Positions 58,269-64,000 of a stretch of 64,000 nt of DNA are shown in pieces. The notes under the pieces are model-generated. The model had not been told where the DNA came from, did no database searches, and was given only the letters and a program-made list of their open reading frames with translations. The stretch is from Pseudomonas tumuqii (GTDB lineage: Bacteria > Pseudomonadota > Gammaproteobacteria > Pseudomonadales > Pseudomonadaceae). A program made the translations under genes and the position numbers. Position 1 is the stretch's first letter. Each line of letters opens with the position of its first letter. Location: the NCBI RefSeq assembly GCF_013184545.1, contig NZ_JAAOJA010000011.1:141578-205577 (forward strand), written 5' to 3'.

Positions 58269-59717
58269 TTAGCGCGGAAAAGCCGGCGGATTGACTCCGA
58301 CCATGTCTTCCATCACGCGCACCACCTGGCAGCTGTAGCCAAACTCGTTGTCGTACCACACATAGAGCACGACACGATTGTCATTGGCGATGGTTGCTTC
58401 GGCATCCACCACGCCGGCGTGACGCGAGCCGACGAAGTCGGTGGAGACCACTTCCTGGGAATTGACGAAGTCGATCTGCTTGTGCAGATCCGAGTGCAGC
58501 GCCATGTAGCGCAGGTACTCGTTCATCTCTTCGCGGGTTGCGGGCTTTTCCAGGTTCAGGTTGAGGATGGCCATGGACACGTTCGGCGTCGGCACGCGAA
58601 TGGCGTTGCCGGTCAACTTGCCCTTGAGCACCGGCAGCGCCTTGGCAGCGGCAGTGGCGGCACCGGTCTCGGTGATCACCATGTTCAGCGCGGCACTACG
58701 ACCCCGACGACTGCCCTTGTGGAAGTTGTCGATCAGGTTCTGGTCGTTGGTGTACGAGTGCACTGTTTCGACGTGGCCATTGATGATGCCGTACTTGTCA
58801 TTCACCGCCTTGAGCACCGGCACGATGGCATTGGTGGTGCAGGAGGCGGCGGAAATGATCTTGTCGTCGGCGGTGATATCGCCATGGTTGATGCCATGCA
58901 CGATGTTCTTCAGCGCGCCCTTGCCGGGCGCCGTCAGCACCACGCGAGCGATGCCCGGGCAGGCCAGGTGCTGGCTCAAGCCCTCGGCATCACGCCACAC
59001 ACCGGTGTTGTCCACCAGCAGCGCGTTGTCGATACCGTACTGGGTGTAATCGACTTCGCTGGGCGACTTGGCATAAATCACCTGGATCAGGTTGCCATTG
59101 GCGGTGATGGTGTTGTTTTCCTCGTCGACAACGATGGTGCCGTCGAACGGACCGTGCACCGAGTCACGCCGCAACAGACTGGCGCGCTTGTCCAGATCGT
59201 TATCTGCACCTTTGCGCACGACAATCGCGCGCAGGCGCAGACCGTCACCACCACCGGTTTTCTCGATCAGGATGCGCGCCAGCAGACGACCGATACGACC
59301 GAAACCATAGAGCACCACATCGGTACCCTTGCGGGCCACGACATTCTGCTGACCGGCTACCGGCTCCAGCTCGTCACGCACGAACTGCTCGATGCTGCGG
59401 CCATTGGCCTCTGCCAGGTACTTGGCCATCATCCGGCCCAGATCCACGGAAGCGGCGCCCAGCTTGAGCTCGCTCATGGTTTTGAGCATCGGGAAAGTGT
59501 CATGCACCGACAGCTCGGCATCGCCATCCAGACGATGGCGGGCGTAGCGATGGGCTTTGAGAATCTGAATGACCGAACGGTTGATCAGGCTACGACCGTA
59601 GATCGAGGTGACTACGTTGTTGTTGCGGTAGAGTTGACCAATCAAGGGAATCATCGCTTCTGCGAGGGCTTCACGATCGATCCACTCACCGAGACACTGG
59701 TCGGGCTTCTGATTCAC
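58269..59717 (-). CDS. Glyceraldehyde-3-phosphate dehydrogenase, N-terminally extended type
   Basis: A 482-residue protein. Residues 1-130 are an extension absent from ordinary 330-residue GAPDH (QKPDQCLGEWIDREALAEAM, NNNVVTSIYGRSLINRS). The Rossmann motif is GFGRIGR (138-144), the catalytic Cys293 lies in SAASCTTNAIVP and His320 in VETVHSYTND. The GTG at 59717 has GGAAGG 8 nt upstream; an ATG 18 bp earlier has no good site. This type, the homologue of PA3001, is probably used in gluconeogenesis. It is divergent from mfd. Confidence 0.92.
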   Translation of the reverse strand: MNQKPDQCLGEWIDREALAEAMIPLIGQLYRNNNVVTSIYGRSLINRSVIQILKAHRYARHRLDGDAELSVHDTFPMLKTMSELKLGAASVDLGRMMAKYLAEANGRSIEQFVRDELEPVAGQQNVVARKGTDVVLYGFGRIGRLLARILIEKTGGGDGLRLRAIVVRKGADNDLDKRASLLRRDSVHGPFDGTIVVDEENNTITANGNLIQVIYAKSPSEVDYTQYGIDNALLVDNTGVWRDAEGLSQHLACPGIARVVLTAPGKGALKNIVHGINHGDITADDKIISAASCTTNAIVPVLKAVNDKYGIINGHVETVHSYTNDQNLIDNFHKGSRRGRSAALNMVITETGAATAAAKALPVLKGKLTGNAIRVPTPNVSMAILNLNLEKPATREEMNEYLRYMALHSDLHKQIDFVNSQEVVSTDFVGSRHAGVVDAEATIANDNRVVLYVWYDNEFGYSCQVVRVMEDMVGVNPPAFPR

Positions 59718-59759
59718 GGGCAGTACCTTCCACATGTAGGGGCTGAAAAAAGGGGCTAC

Positions 59760-59788
59760 ATTATGACGGCGGAGACAATCGCCGGCAA
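59760..59788 (-). promoter_or_regulatory. Promoter of the GAPDH gene
   Basis: On the minus strand, TTGCCG (59783-59788), 17-bp spacer, CATAAT (59760-59765). Confidence 0.55.
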
Positions 59789-59806
59789 TCTGCAACGGAC
59801 GAAACA

Positions 59807-59836
59807 CTGACAGCAACCAGCGCGGATAGTTACAAT
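59807..59836 (+). promoter_or_regulatory. Promoter of mfd
   Basis: CTGACA (59807-59812), 18-bp spacer, TACAAT (59831-59836). The leader to the GTG start is about 27 nt. Confidence 0.55.
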
Positions 59837-59869
59837 CGCGGGCCATGTCGTCATGCCCGTGAGCCGCCC

Positions 59870-62800
59870 GTGTCCGTACTGCGTCTACCGTCCCTGCCCG
59901 CCACCGCCGGGAAACAGCACTGGGGCAACCTGCCCGGTGCCGCATTGAGCCTGGCGATTGCCGAAGCCGCCAGCGCTGCCAAGCGCTTTACCCTGCTACT
60001 GACTGCCGACAGTCAGAACGCCGAGCGCCTGCAGCAGGAGCTGAGCTTCTTCGCCCCGGAACTGCCGGTTCTGCATTTCCCCGACTGGGAAACCCTGCCC
60101 TACGACCTGTTTTCACCGCATCAGGACATCATCTCGCAGCGCATTGCCGCGCTCTATCGCCTGCCAGAGCTGAAACATGGCGTGCTGGTAGTGCCGATCA
60201 CCACCGCCCTACACCGCCTGGCGCCCAAGCGCTTCCTGCTCGGCAGCAGCCTGGTGCTGGACGCCGGCCAGAAGCTCGACGTCAACGACATGCGCACCCG
60301 CCTGGAAGCGGCGGGCTATCGCTGCGTCGACACGGTCTACGAACACGGCGAATTCGCCGTGCGCGGCGCCCTGATCGATCTGTTCCCGATGGGCAGTGAC
60401 CAGCCGTTTCGCATCGACCTGTTCGACGACGAGATCGAAACCCTGCGCACCTTCGACCCGGAAACCCAGCGTTCGATCGACAAGGTCAAGTCGGTCAAGC
60501 TGCTACCGGCCCGCGAATTTCCGCTGGAGAAAAAGGCCGTCACGGATTTTCGCGGACGCTTTCGCGAGCGTTTCGACGTCGACTTCCGCCGCTGCCCGAT
60601 CTACCAGGACCTGTCCACCGGCATCACCCCGGCCGGTATCGAGTACTACCTGCCGCTGTTTTTCGAAGAAACCGCGACCCTGTTCGACTACCTGCCGCAG
60701 GACACCCAGGTATTTTCCCTGCCTGGCGTGGAAAAAGCCGCCGAGCACTTCTGGAGCGACGCACGCAGCCGCTTTGATGAGCGCCGGGTCGACCCCGAAC
60801 GCCCGCTGCTACCGCCGGCCGACATCTTCCTGCCGGTCGAAGACTGCTTCGCCCGCCTGAAAGACTGGCCACGAGTCGTCATCAGCCAGGAAGACATCGA
60901 GCCGGGCGTCGGCCGCCAGCGCTTCAACGCGCAACCCTTGCCCGACCTGGCGATCCAGGCCAAGGCCAGCGAGCCGCTGGCCGCCCTGCGCCGCTTTATC
61001 GAAGAGTATCCGGGCCGCGTGCTGTTCTGCGCCGAGTCCGCCGGGCGCCGCGAAGTGCTGCTGGAACTGCTCGCCCGCCTCAAACTCAAGCCCAGGGAAG
61101 TGGCCAGTTGGCCGGAATTCACCGCCAGCAAGGAGCGCCTGGCTATCACCATCGCCCCGCTCGACGACGGCCTGCGGCTCGACGACCTGGCCCTGATCGC
61201 CGAGAGCCCACTGTTTGGCCAGCGGGTGATGCAACGCCGCCGCCGCGAGAAATCGCGCGACGGCGGCGACAACGTGATCAAGAACCTCACCGAACTGCGT
61301 GAAGGCGCGCCCGTGGTGCATATCGATCACGGCGTCGGCCGCTACCTGGGCCTGGTCACCCTGGAAATCGACGGTCAAGCCGCCGAGTTCCTCGCCCTGA
61401 TGTACGCCGAGGAAGCCAAGCTGTATGTGCCGGTCGCCAGCCTGCACCTGATCGCCCGCTACACCGGCAGCGACGATGCCCTGGCCCCGCTGCACCGCCT
61501 CGGCTCGGAAGCCTGGCAGAAAGCCAAGCGCAAGGCCGCCGAACAGGTGCGCGATGTCGCGGCCGAACTGCTCGACATCTATGCCCGCCGCGCCGCCCGC
61601 GAGGGCTATGCCTTCGCCGACCCGCAACTCGACTACGTGACCTTCAGTGCCGGCTTCCCGTTCGAGGAAACCCCGGACCAGCAAACCGCCATCGATGCGG
61701 TGCGCGACGACATGCTCTCGGCCAAGCCGATGGATCGCCTGATCTGCGGCGACGTCGGCTTCGGCAAGACCGAAGTAGCTATGCGCGCCGCCTTCATCGC
61801 CGTGCACAGCGGTCGCCAGGTGGCCGTGCTGGTGCCGACCACCCTGCTCGCCCAGCAACACTACAACAGCTTTCGCGACCGCTTCGCCGACTGGCCGGTG
61901 AATGTCGAGGTGATGAGCCGCTTCAAGAGCCCCAAGGAAGTCGCGAGCGCCATGCAGCAACTGAGCGAGGGCAAGGTCGACATCGTCATCGGTACCCACA
62001 AGCTGCTGCAGGGCGAAGTCCAGTTCAACAACCTGGGTCTGGTGATCATCGACGAGGAACACCGTTTCGGCGTGCGCCAGAAGGAACAGCTCAAGGCCCT
62101 GCGCAGCGAGGTGGATATCCTCACCCTCACCGCCACGCCGATCCCGCGCACCCTGAACATGGCCGTGGCGGGCATGCGCGACCTGTCGATCATTGCCACG
62201 CCGCCGGCGCGCCGCCTGTCGGTACGCACCTTCGTCATGGAGCAGAACAACCCGACCATCAAGGAAGCGCTGCTGCGCGAGCTGCTGCGCGGCGGCCAGG
62301 TCTATTACCTGCACAACGATGTGAAAACCATCGAGAAATGCGCCGCCGACCTCGCCGAGCTGGTACCGGAAGCGCGCATCGGCATCGGTCATGGGCAGAT
62401 GCGCGAACGCGAGCTGGAACAGGTGATGGGCGACTTCTACCACAAGCGCTTCAACGTGCTGATCGCTTCGACCATCATCGAGACCGGCATCGACGTGCCG
62501 AGCGCCAACACCATCATCATCGAGCGCGCCGACAAGTTCGGCCTAGCCCAGCTGCACCAACTGCGCGGCCGGGTCGGACGCAGTCACCACCAGGCCTACG
62601 CCTACCTGCTCACCCCACCGCGCAAGCAGATGACCGACGACGCGCAGAAGCGCCTCGAAGCCATCTCCGGCGCCCAGGATCTCGGCGCAGGCTTCCTCCT
62701 GGCCACCCACGACCTGGAAATCCGCGGCGCCGGCGAACTGCTCGGCGACGGCCAGAGCGGGCAGATCCAGGCAGTCGGCTTCACCCTCTACATGGAAATG

Positions 62801-63307
62801 CTCGAGCGCGCGGTGAAAGCCATCCGCAAGGGCGAACAACCCAACCTCGACCAACCCCTCGGGGGCGGCCCGGAAATCAACCTGCGGGTGGCGGCGCTGA
62901 TCCCGGAGGACTACCTGCCGGACGTGCATGCGCGGCTGATCCTCTACAAACGCATCGCTTCGGCTGCCGACGAAGACGGCCTGAAAGAGCTACAGGTGGA
63001 AATGATCGACCGCTTTGGCCTGCTGCCGGAACCGAGCAAGAACCTGGTGCGCCTGACCCTGCTGAAATTGCAGGCGGAAAAGCTCGGCATCAAGAAGGTC
63101 GATGCCGGCCCACAAGGTGGCCGCATCGAATTCGCCGCCGATACCTGTGTCGATCCGTTGACCCTGATCAAACTGATCCAGGGCCAACCGAACCGCTACA
63201 AGTTCGAAGGCGCCACACTGTTCAAATTCCAGGTGCCGATGGAGCGCCCGGAACATCGATTCGACACCCTGGAAGCGCTATTCGAGCGCCTGACTCCCTC
63301 TGCCTAA
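59870..63307 (+). CDS. mfd: Transcription-repair coupling factor Mfd
   Basis: A 1145-residue DNA translocase that removes stalled RNA polymerase and recruits UvrA. The N-terminal UvrB-like domain (SQNAERLQQELSFF, FPDWETLPYDLFSPH) is followed by the RNA-polymerase-interacting domain near 475-545 (GAPVVHIDHGVGRYLGL). The translocase has Walker A GDVGFGKTEVAMRAAF (about 627-642), the DEEH box (IDEEHRFGV), TATPIPRTL and QLRGRVGRS. The GTG start lacks a strong ribosome binding site. Confidence 0.97.
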   Translation: MSVLRLPSLPATAGKQHWGNLPGAALSLAIAEAASAAKRFTLLLTADSQNAERLQQELSFFAPELPVLHFPDWETLPYDLFSPHQDIISQRIAALYRLPELKHGVLVVPITTALHRLAPKRFLLGSSLVLDAGQKLDVNDMRTRLEAAGYRCVDTVYEHGEFAVRGALIDLFPMGSDQPFRIDLFDDEIETLRTFDPETQRSIDKVKSVKLLPAREFPLEKKAVTDFRGRFRERFDVDFRRCPIYQDLSTGITPAGIEYYLPLFFEETATLFDYLPQDTQVFSLPGVEKAAEHFWSDARSRFDERRVDPERPLLPPADIFLPVEDCFARLKDWPRVVISQEDIEPGVGRQRFNAQPLPDLAIQAKASEPLAALRRFIEEYPGRVLFCAESAGRREVLLELLARLKLKPREVASWPEFTASKERLAITIAPLDDGLRLDDLALIAESPLFGQRVMQRRRREKSRDGGDNVIKNLTELREGAPVVHIDHGVGRYLGLVTLEIDGQAAEFLALMYAEEAKLYVPVASLHLIARYTGSDDALAPLHRLGSEAWQKAKRKAAEQVRDVAAELLDIYARRAAREGYAFADPQLDYVTFSAGFPFEETPDQQTAIDAVRDDMLSAKPMDRLICGDVGFGKTEVAMRAAFIAVHSGRQVAVLVPTTLLAQQHYNSFRDRFADWPVNVEVMSRFKSPKEVASAMQQLSEGKVDIVIGTHKLLQGEVQFNNLGLVIIDEEHRFGVRQKEQLKALRSEVDILTLTATPIPRTLNMAVAGMRDLSIIATPPARRLSVRTFVMEQNNPTIKEALLRELLRGGQVYYLHNDVKTIEKCAADLAELVPEARIGIGHGQMRERELEQVMGDFYHKRFNVLIASTIIETGIDVPSANTIIIERADKFGLAQLHQLRGRVGRSHHQAYAYLLTPPRKQMTDDAQKRLEAISGAQDLGAGFLLATHDLEIRGAGELLGDGQSGQIQAVGFTLYMEMLERAVKAIRKGEQPNLDQPLGGGPEINLRVAALIPEDYLPDVHARLILYKRIASAADEDGLKELQVEMIDRFGLLPEPSKNLVRLTLLKLQAEKLGIKKVDAGPQGGRIEFAADTCVDPLTLIKLIQGQPNRYKFEGATLFKFQVPMERPEHRFDTLEALFERLTPSA

Positions 63308-63319
63308 AGGACTGACCCC

Positions 63320-63859
63320 ATGCGCGCACTCCGCCCCCTGGCCTCGCTCTCGCTTGTTTTGCTAGCGCTACTGAGCACTAGCACCGCCTTTGCCGAGGCC
63401 ATGTACCAGGTTGAAGTGATCGTCTTCCGGCAAACAACCCAGCCGCTGCCCGCCGCCCGCCCCGCCCCCGACGACTGGGCACAAGGCGCACTGCCGATTG
63501 ACCCCAGCCAGGAGCGTGCCACTACGCTGAATAATGAAGCGGGCAAACTCACTCCGGCTAACGGCTATACCGTGCTGCTGCACAAAGCCTGGGCGCAGAG
63601 CATCGGTGCCAGCCCGGGCCGAGTGGCGCTGAGCAGCGGCACCGAACAGTTCGGCCATTTTCCGGTTGAGGGCACCCTTGACCTGAAACAGGATCGCCTC
63701 ATCGACCTGAGCGCCAACCTGTGGGTCAATCGCTTCGATGACAGCGGCGCACTCAGCAGCAGCGAATTGATCAAGCACAGCGTTCGCCTGCAAAGCGGCG
63801 AACTGACCTACCTCGATCACGGCAGCCTCGGCCTGCTGGTGCGCATCAGCCCACTTTAA
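63320..63859 (+). CDS. csiV: CsiV-family periplasmic protein
   Basis: A 179-residue exported protein: signal peptide to about residue 25 (LLSTSTAFA), then YQVEVIVFRQTTQP, the hallmark of the CsiV family, and a C-terminal beta-rich part (YTVLLHKAWAQ, LDLKQDRLIDLSANLW). CsiV binds peptidoglycan and in Vibrio modulates the response to D-amino acids. It lies 12 bp after mfd and is probably co-transcribed. Confidence 0.85.
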   Translation: MRALRPLASLSLVLLALLSTSTAFAEAMYQVEVIVFRQTTQPLPAARPAPDDWAQGALPIDPSQERATTLNNEAGKLTPANGYTVLLHKAWAQSIGASPGRVALSSGTEQFGHFPVEGTLDLKQDRLIDLSANLWVNRFDDSGALSSSELIKHSVRLQSGELTYLDHGSLGLLVRISPL

Positions 63860-63884
63860 ACGTTACGCCTAACGCCTGCCTGGA

Positions 63885-64000
63885 ATCGAGTAGGAGACGG
63901 CTTCACAGCCGCCGTCCTCTCACACCACCGTACGTACGGTTCCGTATACGGCGGTTCAGGTTATGCAGCTAAGCCGGTTTATCGTATCCAGTATCGAGAC
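63885..64000 (-). mobile_element. Group II intron, 3' end (domains V and VI), continues beyond the window
   Basis: Read on the minus strand, 63957 to 63924 is a 34-nt domain V: ACCGCCGTA pairs with TACGGTGGT (9 bp, one G-U), followed by an upper TACG/CGTA helix with GAAC loop and the canonical 2-nt CG bulge on the 3' side. Domain VI follows: GAG-AGGA-CGGC pairs with GCCG-(TC)-TCCT-A-CTC, leaving a bulged A 7 nt from the 3' end, the branch point. The intron ends ...CTCGAT at 63885, 26 bp after the csiV stop and antisense to it. Minus-strand residues up to a stop at 63979 (SRYWIR) may be the end of the reverse transcriptase. The rest lies off the window. Confidence 0.7.

Noticed and set aside
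58419..59810. A 463-codon open frame antisense to the GAPDH gene
   Set aside because: His/Val/Gly-rich shadow frame without any recognised motif.
60809..62443. A 544-codon open frame antisense to mfd
   Set aside because: Shadow of the high-GC mfd gene; no coding signature.
1..64000. CRISPR arrays, tRNA or rRNA genes, toxin-antitoxin or phage-defence loci
   Set aside because: I looked for regular spaced repeats, cloverleaf-like sequences and typical defence domains and saw none; the genes are almost all recognised housekeeping families.

Overview
The window is a stretch of core chromosome from a Pseudomonas species. The evidence is high-GC coding, Pseudomonas-type PilZ, RNase E, PlaF and Na+-NQR proteins, and a gene order that, as I remember it, follows P. 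aeruginosa PAO1 from about PA2949 (plaF) to PA3003 (csiV). There are no tRNA or rRNA genes, no CRISPR array and no complete insertion sequence. The only clear mobile DNA is the 3' end of a group II intron at the right edge.

Layout. 0-8.2 kb: lineage-variable genes, namely a DUF3509 protein, a small lipoprotein, a vWA lipoprotein/ECF sigma/anti-sigma operon, a MocR-type regulator, two OmpA/DUF4398 envelope lipoproteins and a periplasmic solute-binding protein. 8.3-13 kb: the membrane phospholipase PlaF and the divergent etfBA / ETF-ubiquinone oxidoreductase genes for fatty-acid oxidation, with a PsrA-like box between them. 13-18.2 kb: DUF1285 and DUF4823 proteins, a radical SAM protein, MoaA, a TetR regulator and a class V aminotransferase. 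18.2-18.4 kb: an RgsA-like small RNA. 18.5-28.9 kb: tatD, pilZ, holB, tmk, mltG and pabC, followed by the fatty-acid synthesis cluster fabF-acpP-fabG-fabD-plsX-rpmF-yceD, all on the minus strand. 28.9-32.2 kb: maf, sppA, a HAD phosphatase and rluC. 32.2-35.9 kb: rne with a leader of more than 500 nt. 36-42.8 kb: murB, a protein tyrosine phosphatase, kdsB, a Trm112-like protein, lpxK, exbD, exbB and comEC. 43-50.1 kb: a DUF2062 protein, lolCDE, a PilZ-domain protein, a small exported protein, a phosphodiesterase and sthA. 50.3-57.4 kb: a complete Na+-NQR operon (nqrABCDEF-apbE-nqrM). 57.6-63.9 kb: a chalcone isomerase-like protein, an N-terminally extended GAPDH, mfd and csiV. 63.9-64 kb: group II intron domains V and VI.

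The genes are mostly housekeeping. They cover membrane lipid synthesis and turnover (fab/plsX, plaF, etf), envelope assembly (lpxK, kdsB, murB, mltG, lolCDE, exbBD), RNA metabolism (rne, rluC), DNA repair and replication (mfd, holB, tmk) and redox balance (Na+-NQR, SthA, GAPDH). I found no undescribed multi-gene system. The most interesting signals are non-coding: the intron end, the RgsA-like RNA, the rne and nqr leaders, two apparently leaderless promoters (yceD, rluC), MocR and PsrA operator candidates, and a family of CAAGC/GCTTG elements placed just after stop codons.
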